Assembly: GCF_038397715.1 (NCBI RefSeq)
Contig: NZ_CP151633.1
Coordinates: 3,658,001 to 3,722,000, forward strand
Reading direction: 5' to 3'
Length of the DNA: 64,000 nt
Origin: Microbacterium sp. LWO14-1.2
GTDB taxonomy: Bacteria > Actinomycetota > Actinomycetes > Actinomycetales > Microbacteriaceae
The position numbers and the translations under genes were made by a program. The stretch's first letter is position 1. Each line of letters opens with the position of its first letter. This document shows positions 26,701 to 31,924 of the stretch, one piece after another. A model generated the notes under the pieces. That model saw only the letters and a list, made by a program, of their open reading frames with translations, did no database searches and was not told where the DNA came from.

Positions 26701-29145
26701 GACTGGCCGGGCACCGCGGGCGTGCTCGCCCCCGGACAGGTCGCGACAGGCACCGCGCCGTACGCGATCACGCAGGAGGATGTCGACCGGGGCACGGTGC
26801 AGAACACCGCATCCGTCCGCGCGACGACCCCGGCCGGCGCGGTGCTGACCGCGCGCTCGACGACCGAACCGCTGCCGACCGCCGCGCAGGCGCCGTCCAT
26901 CCGCACGGTGAAGGGCGGCGCTTATGTGACGGGCTCCGGCGGCGTCGGAAGCGTCATCGAGTACACGTTCGACATCACCAACACGGGCAACGTCACGCTC
27001 CGACTCATTCGTTTGCAGGACGATCTGCAGGGCCTCAGCACGCCGCAGATCGAGTTCCCGTCGGCCACCGGCATCCTGCCGCCCGGCGGCACGGCGAACG
27101 GCATCGCGCGGTACACCGTGACGCAGGCCGACGTCGACGCCGGGTCGATCAGCAACGTGGCGACCTCCTTCGGCACGTCACCCCGCGGAGTCGTCGTCTC
27201 CGACAGCTCGGAGCCCTTCACCATCCGCACGGACGATCCGACAGCTCCCGAGCAGGCGATCCGCACGACGCAGACCGCTCAGCTCGCGGCGGGCGACACC
27301 GGGGTGCGCGGCGACACGATCGAATACACCTTCACGATCGAGAACACCGGCAACACGACTCTCACCGGTGTGACGCTCAGCAACACGGTCGACGCTCTCA
27401 CCGGACTCACCTACACGTGGCCGTCGGCGGCGAACCCCGGTCGACTGCTGCCGGGGCAGATCGTCACGATCACGGCAGCGCACCTCGTCACTCAGCCCGA
27501 CGTGGATGCCGGAACCGTGCGCAACGTCGCGACAGGCGCCGGTACGACTCCGGCCGGCGACACGGTCACGCACCGCTCGCCGGTGACGATCATCCCGCTC
27601 GCGGGCGGCACGGGCGCGCTCGAGGTCGAGAAGGCGGGCACGCGCCTGGGTGACGGCGCTCTCGGGTCCGAGGTCAGGTACGACTTCGTGATCCGCAACA
27701 CCGGAACGCTCACGCTCTCGTCCGTGGCGCTGAGCGACCCGCTCGAGGGGCTGTCCGACATCGTCTACGGCACCTGGCCGTCGGCCGAGGGACGCCTCGG
27801 CCCCGGTCAGTCGGTGACCGCCACCGCGACCTACACGGTGCAGCAGAGCGACATCGACGCGGGCTCCGTGCGGAACACCGCGACGGGCACTGCGCTCACG
27901 CCCGGCGGCGACGCCGTCACCGTGGAGTCGCCCGAGTCCGTGGTGCCGACGGTCGGTGCCGCCCCGTCGATCGACCTCGAGAAGACGCAGCTGCTCGCTG
28001 CCGGAGCGACCGGTCGTCCGGGAGACCGGGTCGACTACTCGTTCACGATCGTGAACACCGGGAACGTGACCCTGCGCGGAATCACGCTCACCGACGGGCA
28101 GGCAGGACTCACCGGACTCCGGATCACGTGGCCGGGAGCCGACGGCGTGCTGGCCCCCGGAGCGACCGCGACCGCCAGCGCGACGTACGTCCTCACTCAG
28201 GCGGACGTCGATGCCGGACGCATCGGCTCCACGGCGACCGCGACAGGCGACGGCGGTGGGACGATCGTCAGCGACGACGACGCCGGCGAGAACGTGATCG
28301 CGGCAGCTCCGGCGCTCTCGCTCGAGAAGACGGCCGAACTCCTCGGCGCCGCCCAGCAGGGCGGGACCGTGCGCTACCTCGTCACCGTCACGAACACGGG
28401 GAACGTCTCACTCGGCGACATCGCGGTCACCGACGACCTCGCCGGCCTCGGCGCCCCCACGGTCACGTGGCCCGGCGTGCCCGGCGTGCTCGGATCCGGG
28501 GAATCCGCGACGTTCTCGGCCGACTACGTCATCACCCTCGCCGACGTGACCCGCGGACACATCGACAACACGGCATCCGTCGTGGGAACGCCCCCGGGCG
28601 GCGGGCAGGTCGACGCGACCGACAGTGTGCGGGTCGATGTGCCGAACGAGCCGCGCATCACTCTCGGCATGAGCATCTCGGTGCAGGACGGTCAGCAGGG
28701 CTTCGCGGGCGACACGCTCGTCTTCCGCTACACCGCGACCAACACCGGGACGACGATCCTCACGGGCGTCACGATCCGCGATCCCTATCCGGGACTCTCG
28801 GCCCTGACGTACTCGTGGCCGGGCGAGCCCGGTGTGCTGCTGCCGGGGCAGAGCGTCACCGCCGTCGCGACGGTCGTCATCACCCCGGCCATGGAGGGCA
28901 CCGTGGTAACGTCGCGAGCCGTGGTGTCGAGTGTGGAGGCGGATTCCGGGGTGCCGGTGACCGATGTCGCCGCCGACTCCGTGCGGCTCCCCGAGCCGTC
29001 GCCGATCGGTCTGCTGCCCTTCACCGGCGGCGGTGACCCGGCACCGCTGGTCGGCGGGGCCGCCGTGATCCTCCTGGGCGGCCTCGTGCTGCTCCTCATC
29101 GGCCGCCGGCGGCGCGACTCCCGGACCCAGAACCTCTCCTCCTAG
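15520..29145 (+). CDS. giant LPXTG surface protein, 3' part (domains 10-48, LPFTG anchor)
   Basis: Continuation of the same gene in the +1 frame. Homologous coding begins at 15331; 15520 is only the first start codon (GTG) in this frame. It encodes the rest of domain 10 and domains 11-48, each about 117 residues with the pattern K(T/S)G...G(D/S)xxxYxF...NTGNVTL...D...GL...WPG..G.L.PG......ATY..TQ.DVDAG...NTAT. The end has LPFTG (29014-29028), a membrane segment and RRRR, a class A sortase signal. Apart from the first domain and the head I saw no Cys in the repeats. With one base removed from the G7 run the two parts join into 6,057 residues. Role is likely adhesion or a cell-surface stalk; no sortase gene is in the window. 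Confidence 0.85.
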   Translation: MTQTDVNAGAITNTATASGAGGGTTVSAGSGTVTTPTAAIAPAIAVTKVGTLSGTGAAGDTVSYAFTVRNAGNVTLTGVSLVDPLIGAAPITLTGWTGAAGTLQPGQSVSGTATYTVKQTDVDAGAVANTATASGVPPRGAAVSGTAPSTVRIAAVPSISVLKTGSITAGDGGVGSTATFSFTIRNSGNVTLSGITLTDSLAGLSTPVITWPGAASTLAPGQTATGTATYTIRQTDVDAGSVRNTATVSGRPPTGAVVSATSTEAVVSTTAAAPGLTVSKSATTAGGNRVGDVVTYTIRAENTGNQTLTGVTVNDPLPGLSALAITWPGATGVLAPGQAATARATYVITQSDVNAGSVRNRAAATGTAPGGVAVDGSSNELVTPTATAAPRLTLDKTASLAPGATGRAGDVVTYSFTVRNAGNVTLTGVGVADPLPGLSTIAYTGWPGAVGTLQPGQSVTASATRALTQSDVDAGSVANTATATATPPTGAPVQATAAATLPVTAGPLLTLGKTGVYTQGAGAVGSIITYTFTARNAGNVTLTGVAVTDPHAGLGPIALSWPGTAGTLAPGEQVVGTATYVVTQADVDAGTVRNTARVTGAPPSGPAVGADSPTVTIATVAAGPALTTTKSATVSGTGAVGDVIDYTVRVTNSGNVTLRSVVVTDPLIGLTPFTYTWPGDAGTLAPGAQVVARASHTITQADVDAGSVVNVATGSAQSPSGVAVSAASATVTTPTAAGDPRLQVVKSGALPAGATGVAGETITWTVSIRNVGNVTLSGVSATDSLPGISDLTYGAWPSGTSGVLAPGDVVTATATSTVRQTDVDAGAVSNAATATGTPSRGSATAATGSGTVPLTSAPALTLQKAGAYTSGSGAVGDTITYTYTVRNAGNVTLTGVAVADPHSGLSTISYGAWASGTPGTLAPNQTVTATATYQVRQSDVNAGSISDTATVTGRPPTGAAVSATSQTVVLPTTASAPGILTTKTAAVSGAGQLGDLITYTIRATNSGNVTLTGVAISDPAPGLSPLAYGPWPGASGTLQPGESVTATTTHRITQADLDTGSVTNTATSTGTPPTGPAVSDPSDAVVTPTAAQTPDIEVVKTGTLRGGATPRAGDTVAYSFSLRNSGNVTLTGVALTDLEPAVSPLVFSWPGEAGTLAPNQVVTATAIYTLTQADVDAGSVANVVTGTASAPGGAAVEESDDVTIPLSAAPSISVEKTGTVLGDGVADGEAGDDIRFDFVVVNTGNVTLTDVELAESIPGLVPTITWPDAATPGVLAPGAQATAVATYEITQADVNAGSVSNTVTASGAPPSGDEVSATDSVDVATGAQRAELRLTKAGSTLPGEAGLGDVITYAFTVSNTGNVTVTGVAITDPLAGLSTIAVTWPGTAGVLNPGESATATATLAITQQHIDDGRVLNTATAAGTAPGGPVTTASPQSVVPVVAAAPAVAVTNSGSLPPGSAAGSTVTWTYTLQNTGNVTLTGAALSDALAGTSAPAYQWTGPVGVLAPGASVTATATTVLTQADVDAGSIVSVVTGRGTAPSGAVATATAPATVPISSTAGLTLDKTASRDSDLAVGDVVTYTFTVTNGGTTTIDAIALSDPLPGLSQITVGAWPGATGVLRPSETVAATATYTVTQADVDAGGVTNTATVSGLSPSGTPVTASDSVALATEDRAPALSLTKDDALSGTGALGDSIAYTFTMRNTGNTTITGAGLTDQLEGLSGIVFGAWPSGETGVLAPGDEVTASARYTVTQGDVDAGEVVNVARAFGTAPGAVAVASADATATTPLADATPTLTATKRGSLAPGATGRAGDTVEFRFSVVNTGDVTVSEVAFDDALSGLSPLTVSWPDPARPGVLAPGAEATATATYTLLQSDVDAGAVSNAVTVTGTPVRGTLAPATATATVPITPGAALSAVKSGVLGVGGIGVVGDTVEYEVVVTNTGNVTVTDGVLVDPMVGLYDVSIVWPDASRPGRVGVGEQATGRGKYDLTQADVDRGFVENTASVAARTPGGGRVAADTNTVRVNTVLPAPGLVVSKSGVASGSGAVGDVVSYEFGVTNSGNVTVSGVVLSDAVPGVVLSDVVWPVAGAPGVIAPGETATAVGSYVITQADVDAGRVVNTATASGTPARSEPITVSSPESIVPTQTTAPRLSVVNGGRLADGATGRAGDVVTWTYVLTNDGNVTLSGVALADALAGAGAPAYVWTTPVGVLGPRESVRATATYTLTQADVDAGGVTSLVTGTGTPPNGGAPVTASAPATVPLTAAPALVVTKDDLPSGGAAGDTIDYSFTIENRGNVTLSGVVLADSLPGLSTPVITWPTVDRVLAPGEVATATATYVVRQADVDAGSVANTATASATAPGGDAVTATSAEVVTALDDAAPAVETTKSAALATGGTGAVGDVIEYTVTVRNAGNVTLDDVGIVDELEDLSDIAVVWPGAEGVLAPGETLIGTARYVITQADVDRGGVANIATGSGTDPSGSVVSDDSDRVVVPTVAAAPNATLTKSGVLEPGATGRAGDTVRYTFQVVNTGNVTLRDAGLADPLVGLSPIEVVWPAEAGVLAPGASASATAEYELTQADVDRGRVDNTAVLTATAPDESALQRTASATVPIAEDAELTTVKSGRLLEPGIGAVGDVIEYRLVVTNTGNVTVQEGRLIDRLAGLSLPEIDWPGAEGELLVGDTVVGTARYTLTQADIDRGFVRNVAGVEAVTEQGTIVVADSNPVVINTVQPAAALTVVKDGVIDGDGGVGGTVDYTFRITNSGNVTVSAITLVDPMPGLSTPEIDWPGTPGVLAPGQSATAAADYTITQTDVDAGSIANAATASGSSRGGPVTSPAGIETVDTQGIRASIVVTKDADLDPAAEGVAGDIVTWTYSLQNTGNVTLTGVSLTDRLAGSTAPQYVWPDPARPGVLLPGQTVTATSAYELTQADVDRGTVASAVDGTGRPPRGADVAGSATASVQIAARPGLAATKAGTVDGAGGVGDRIDYSFGITNTGNVTLTLVDLVDALAGVSSPTFDWPGEPGVLLPGETVDATADYTITQADVDRGSVTNIATASGKPPVGDTITASTPATETTVASAAPALLTGKTATLRGDGSVGDIVDYAFTIENTGNVTVSGITLSDPLPGLSVPTLRWPDAPGVLAPGEVATATASYAIVQADVDAGEVVNQATAAGTSPAGAAVVALSDAVRTPTVDRDPAIAVEKAGALTAGSTGQVGELVQFGFRIVNTGNQTLRDVALSDALPGMSAIEITWPSDAPGAEGVLPVGSEARGTATYVLTQTDIDAGAVSNAVDASATAPDGTTVDALDGVTVVIPRTPALSAVKSGVLGVGGIGVVGDTVEYEVVVTNTGNVTVTDGVLVDPMVGLYDVSIVWPDASRPGRVGVGEQATGRGKYDLTQADVDRGFVENTASVAARTPGGGRVAADTNTVRVNTVLPAPGLVVSKSGVASGSGAVGDVVSYEFGVTNSGNVTVSGVVLSDAVPGVVLSDVVWPVAGAPGVIAPGETATAVGSYVITQADVDAGRVVNTATASGTPARSEPITVSSPESIVPTQTTAPAVSVQNSGALAPGATGRAGDVVTWTYVLTNDGNVTLSDVALADALAGAGAPAYVWQGTEGVLVPGQSVRATATYTLTQADVDAGSVSSIVTGTGTPPNGGAPATATAPATVSLAPAPGLVFTKTAALAAPGANGAGDGVTFAFRIENTGTVTLSGIAITDELAGVGAVTVDWPGTAGVLAPGQVATGTAPYAITQEDVDRGTVQNTASVRATTPAGAVLTARSTTEPLPTAAQAPSIRTVKGGAYVTGSGGVGSVIEYTFDITNTGNVTLRLIRLQDDLQGLSTPQIEFPSATGILPPGGTANGIARYTVTQADVDAGSISNVATSFGTSPRGVVVSDSSEPFTIRTDDPTAPEQAIRTTQTAQLAAGDTGVRGDTIEYTFTIENTGNTTLTGVTLSNTVDALTGLTYTWPSAANPGRLLPGQIVTITAAHLVTQPDVDAGTVRNVATGAGTTPAGDTVTHRSPVTIIPLAGGTGALEVEKAGTRLGDGALGSEVRYDFVIRNTGTLTLSSVALSDPLEGLSDIVYGTWPSAEGRLGPGQSVTATATYTVQQSDIDAGSVRNTATGTALTPGGDAVTVESPESVVPTVGAAPSIDLEKTQLLAAGATGRPGDRVDYSFTIVNTGNVTLRGITLTDGQAGLTGLRITWPGADGVLAPGATATASATYVLTQADVDAGRIGSTATATGDGGGTIVSDDDAGENVIAAAPALSLEKTAELLGAAQQGGTVRYLVTVTNTGNVSLGDIAVTDDLAGLGAPTVTWPGVPGVLGSGESATFSADYVITLADVTRGHIDNTASVVGTPPGGGQVDATDSVRVDVPNEPRITLGMSISVQDGQQGFAGDTLVFRYTATNTGTTILTGVTIRDPYPGLSALTYSWPGEPGVLLPGQSVTAVATVVITPAMEGTVVTSRAVVSSVEADSGVPVTDVAADSVRLPEPSPIGLLPFTGGGDPAPLVGGAAVILLGGLVLLLIGRRRRDSRTQNLSS
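21256..21968 (+). repeat. near-identical 713-bp block, copy 1 (domains 27-28)
   Basis: Matches 25477-26189 with three differences seen by eye (AAT/AAC near 21523, GTA/GTG near 21710, CCC/CCT near 21903). The block covers exactly two domains. Its codons end mostly in G or T (GTG, GGT, TTG, GAT, AAT), whereas flanking domains prefer C or G. Confidence 0.9.
25477..26189 (+). repeat. near-identical 713-bp block, copy 2 (domains 39-40)
   Basis: Same as copy 1, offset 4,221 bases (1,407 codons, exactly twelve domains or two super-repeats). Here the G/T-ending codon style runs on for about 90 bases into domain 41, unlike copy 1, which stops sharply at the domain boundary. Confidence 0.9.
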
Positions 29146-29170
29146 CGACACCGCACTGAAAGGCGACACG

Positions 29171-29653
29171 ATGCAGAACCACCGCACCTCTCCGCAGATC
29201 ACCACCGGCCGTCGCACGGCAGCCACGGGGGTGCTCGCAGCGGGGATCGCCCTGACCCTCGGTCTCGTGCTCGCCGGGTGCACGGACACCGCCCCGGAGC
29301 CCACTCCCACGCCGACGGCATCGGAGGAGGCACAGGCCGGAGTCACCGACATCGTCGACACCCCGGGCTCCGGTGAAGGGCTCGAAGGGGCCCTCGCGGA
29401 TGCAGAGGTCAAGACCTGCGAGCTCGCCGGAGACCACTGGGAGGTCGCGGGCACCGTGACGAACTCCAGCGCCGCGGCGGCGTCGTACCGGATCTACGTC
29501 TCGCTCCTCACCGAGGGCGGCGACACGCGCTCGCTCACGCAGGTCGACGTCGAGCCCATCGATGCCGGCGCGAGCGCGGACTGGGAGACGACGGTCGCCG
29601 TGCAGGACGAGACGCTCGACTGCGTCCTGCGCGTCGAGCGCTACGCGTCCTGA
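29171..29653 (+). CDS. secreted lipoprotein downstream of the giant protein
   Basis: 160 residues. A basic N-terminus and hydrophobic core lead to the lipobox LVLAGC with lipidated Cys37, then a Pro/Thr spacer (PEPTPTPTAS) and a beta-rich domain of about 100 residues with two Cys (KTCELAG and LDCVLRV) that may form a disulfide. The fold looks like a small immunoglobulin-like or FxLYD-type domain, but I do not assign a family. It starts 25 bases after the giant gene with no terminator between, so the two are probably co-transcribed, suggesting a surface partner or chaperone role. Confidence 0.75.
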   Translation: MQNHRTSPQITTGRRTAATGVLAAGIALTLGLVLAGCTDTAPEPTPTPTASEEAQAGVTDIVDTPGSGEGLEGALADAEVKTCELAGDHWEVAGTVTNSSAAAASYRIYVSLLTEGGDTRSLTQVDVEPIDAGASADWETTVAVQDETLDCVLRVERYAS

Positions 29654-29659
29654 CCCGTC

Positions 29660-29697
29660 GCGCTCGTCGCGCTCGTCACGAGGAGCGCGACGAGCGC
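29660..29697. terminator. hairpin between the lipoprotein and photolyase genes
   Basis: GCGCTCGTCGCGCTC, eight-base loop, GAGCGCGACGAGCGC: a perfect 15-base stem between converging genes, overlapping the last codons of the photolyase (tail LRRSSRSS). No T-run. Confidence 0.55.
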
Positions 29698-31022
29698 CTC
29701 AGCTCGTCGTAGGCGGCGAGTGCCGCCTTCCGCGTCTCGCCGAGGTCGACGATCGGATCGCTCGGCGCATCGGAGGCCCACTCGGAGACGTACAGGCCCT
29801 GCTGGTCGAACTTCTTCGCCTGCAGCTCCGGGTTGAAGATCCGGAAATACGGGGCGGCGTCCGCGCCGGATCCTGCGACCCACTGCCAATTGAACGGGTT
29901 GTTCGCGCCGTCGGCGTCGACGAGCGTGTCCCAGAACCACTCCTCGCCTCTGCGCCAGTCGATCATCAGGTTCTTGATGAGGAAGGATGCCGTCACCATG
30001 CGCACGCGGTTGTGCATGTAGCCGGTGCGCCACAGCTCGCGCATCCCGGCGTCCACGAGCGGGATGCCGGTCTCGCCCCGCTCCCACGCCCGCAGGTGCG
30101 ACGGCCGCAGGCGGGGCCAGGGGAAGGCGTCGAACTCGCTGCGGAGGTTCTTCGTCGCGAGGTCGGGGAAGTGGAACAGGGTGTGCCAGGCGAACTCGCG
30201 CCAGCCGAGCTCGGAGAGGAAACCCGCGGCGCCCTCGGTCTCGACCGCCTCGTGCCACACCGTGAAGGGACTCAGCTCGCCCCACCGCAGCCGGGGCGAG
30301 AGCTGAGAGGTCGCGCCGGCGGACGGCTCGTCACGGGCGCGGTCGTAGGAGCCCAGATCCTCGCGGAGGAAGGTGCGCAGCCGAGCACGAGCGGCCTGCT
30401 CGCCCGGCTCCCAGGTGTCGCGGAGACCCCCCGCCCAGTCGGGACTCGTCGGCAGCAGCTGCCAGTCGTCCAGGTCGTCGGATGCCGGTGGTCGACTGAC
30501 CCCGTCGAGACTCCGGGGAGCGGGAAGCGGAGCCCGCGGCGCGGGGAGCGCGCGCGCCGCCCGCCAGAACGGCGTGAAGACCGAGAAGTGGGTCCCGCTG
30601 CCGGTCTTGACGGTCCACGGCTCATGGAGCAGGGAGCCGGCGAAGGACGCGACCTCGATGCCGTCCTCCCGCAGCGACGACTTCAGGTGGGCGTCGAGCT
30701 CCCGTTCGGGGCCGCCGTACCGGCGGTTCCAGAAGACCGCGGAGGCCCCGATGTCGTCGACGACTCCGCGGACCACGTCGCGCGCCGGCCCGCGGCGGAG
30801 GATCAGCTGTGCGCCGAGGTCGGCGATGTGGTCGCGGAGAGAGGCCAGCGAGTGATGCAGCCACCAGCGTGCCGCCCCGCCCAGGGGGCGGATGCCGTCG
30901 GACTCCTCGTCGAGCACATACAGGACGACGAGTGGCTCGTCTCGATCGATCGCGGCACGCAATGCCGGGTTGTCGGCGACGCGCAGATCGTCGCGGAGCC
31001 AGACGAGCGAGGGGGAGGACAT
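29676..31022 (-). CDS. phr: deoxyribodipyrimidine photolyase
   Basis: 448 residues of the cryptochrome/photolyase family, light-driven repair of cyclobutane pyrimidine dimers in DNA. The N-terminal antenna-binding domain starts with LVWLRDDLRVADN; the C-terminal FAD domain has WREFAWHTLFHFP, the helix NRVRMVTASFLIKNL and ANNPFNWQWVAGSG, typical of class I photolyases. It follows a DoxX gene by 12 bases and is likely co-transcribed with it. A light theme is shared with the distant BLUF operon, but no direct link is visible. Confidence 0.93.
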   Translation of the reverse strand: MSSPSLVWLRDDLRVADNPALRAAIDRDEPLVVLYVLDEESDGIRPLGGAARWWLHHSLASLRDHIADLGAQLILRRGPARDVVRGVVDDIGASAVFWNRRYGGPERELDAHLKSSLREDGIEVASFAGSLLHEPWTVKTGSGTHFSVFTPFWRAARALPAPRAPLPAPRSLDGVSRPPASDDLDDWQLLPTSPDWAGGLRDTWEPGEQAARARLRTFLREDLGSYDRARDEPSAGATSQLSPRLRWGELSPFTVWHEAVETEGAAGFLSELGWREFAWHTLFHFPDLATKNLRSEFDAFPWPRLRPSHLRAWERGETGIPLVDAGMRELWRTGYMHNRVRMVTASFLIKNLMIDWRRGEEWFWDTLVDADGANNPFNWQWVAGSGADAAPYFRIFNPELQAKKFDQQGLYVSEWASDAPSDPIVDLGETRKAALAAYDELRRSSRSS

Positions 31023-31034
31023 GGCCCTATTGTC

Positions 31035-31484
31035 TTACCGTCCACGCACGGATGAGCGGTGTCGGCCCTGACCTCGACGCCGCCCTGTGCGCGCTGTATG
31101 CTTCGGCTCGCTCGTCGACCACAGCGCCCACGCCACGAGGACCGGCTGCAGGATGAGGCGACCGAGACGACGACGGTCGGTGTCGAGACCGGGAGCCGAA
31201 CGGCCCGTCCGCCACTGATGCACGTTGCCGGGGAAGACGGCGACGAAGAAGGCGGCGGCCGCCACACCGACGCGGCGGCGCTCGTGAGGCAGCGCGACGA
31301 GCGCCGCGCCGAGGCCGACCTCGACCGTGCCGGACGCCACGACGATCGCGTCCTTGTCGAGTCGCGTGAGCCGCGTCGCCCAGTCCGGCACGACGATCCG
31401 GAACCCGCGGGTGCTGACGAAGTGCATCACCCCGGCCGCCGCGAGCAGGAGGGCGAGCGACCAGCGTGCGACGTCTTTGAGCAT
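31035..31484 (-). CDS. DoxX-family membrane protein
   Basis: 149 residues with about four membrane segments. The start [15 protein letters not shown] and the segment [10 protein letters not shown] are typical of short DoxX-like proteins in actinobacteria. The C-terminal 25 residues are basic and low-complexity. ATG 31484 has TAGCGT six bases upstream, so the message is probably leaderless. It forms an operon with phr. Confidence 0.8.
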   Translation of the reverse strand: MLKDVARWSLALLLAAAGVMHFVSTRGFRIVVPDWATRLTRLDKDAIVVASGTVEVGLGAALVALPHERRRVGVAAAAFFVAVFPGNVHQWRTGRSAPGLDTDRRRLGRLILQPVLVAWALWSTSEPKHTARTGRRRGQGRHRSSVRGR

Positions 31485-31490
31485 GCGCCC

Positions 31491-31500
31491 ACGCTACCGT
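31491..31500. promoter_or_regulatory. overlapping divergent -10 boxes
   Basis: ACGCTACCGT reads as TACCGT on the plus strand (six bases before the ynfA ATG) and TAGCGT on the minus strand (six bases before the doxX ATG). The two boxes share the central TA, so a single symmetric element may drive both leaderless genes. Confidence 0.5.
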
Positions 31501-31506
31501 GGCGGT

Positions 31507-31866
31507 ATGACCCTGCTCCGCATCAGCATTCTCTTCGTGCTCGCCGCCGCTGCGGAGATCGGCGGCGCATGGCTCATCTGGCAGTCGGTCAAAGAAGACC
31601 GCGGGTGGATGTTCGCCGTGCTCGGCGTCATGGCGCTCGGGGCGTACGGCTTCCTCGCCGCCCTGCAACCCGACGCGAACTTCGGACGCGTCCTCGCGTC
31701 GTACGGCGGCGTGTTCATCGCCGGCTCCCTGGCGTGGGGGATCATCGTCGACGGCTTCAAGCCGACCCTGTGGGACTGGATCGGATCAGCGGTCGCCCTC
31801 GTCGGCGCCGCGATCATCATCCTCGCCCCGGCCGCCTCCTCGGCCGACGCGCAGGGGGCGCTGTAG
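31507..31866 (+). CDS. ynfA: YnfA/UPF0060 small membrane protein
   Basis: 119 residues with four membrane segments, matching the YnfA/UPF0060 family ([38 protein letters not shown], then [11 protein letters not shown]). The fold resembles small multidrug transporters, but the substrate is not established. The ATG has no ribosome site and follows a TACCGT -10 by six bases. It is divergent from the doxX-phr unit. Confidence 0.88.
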   Translation: MTLLRISILFVLAAAAEIGGAWLIWQSVKEDRGWMFAVLGVMALGAYGFLAALQPDANFGRVLASYGGVFIAGSLAWGIIVDGFKPTLWDWIGSAVALVGAAIIILAPAASSADAQGAL

Positions 31867-31924
31867 CGGTCGGCGGGCACCGGGCATGCGAGTAGCCTAG
31901 ATCGAGACCCAGATGGAGTGTTCC

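Larger units (their letters stand above)
16681..28300 (+). repeat. six-domain super-repeat, about 2.1 kb per period
   Basis: From domain 14 on, domain types recur every six. Type A (GATGRAGD-like loop) is domains 14, 20, 26, 32, 38, 44, starting near 16681, 18790, 20887, 23008, 25102 and 27232. Type D (VTWTY strand, ALAG..AP.Y.W) is 17, 23, 29, 35, 41. Type C (NVTV) is 22, 28, 34, 40. Before that, domains 5-12 resemble 14-21, a nine-domain step. Confidence 0.7.
12178..28990 (+). repeat. about 48 tandem DUF11/DUF7507-type domains
   Basis: I count 48 units between LQLVKTYDG and the LPFTG region, average about 117 residues (about 350 bases). The first is divergent and has Cys; the last (MSISVQDG...) is also divergent. 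The most constant parts are the N-terminal Lys, the NTGNVTL strand, the Trp-Pro-Gly turn, the PGQ turn and the TQADVDAG strand. Confidence 0.85.

Noticed and set aside
12178-28990. Tandem repeats as a CRISPR array
   Set aside because: Unit length about 350 bases, coding throughout, no short identical repeats with unique spacers.
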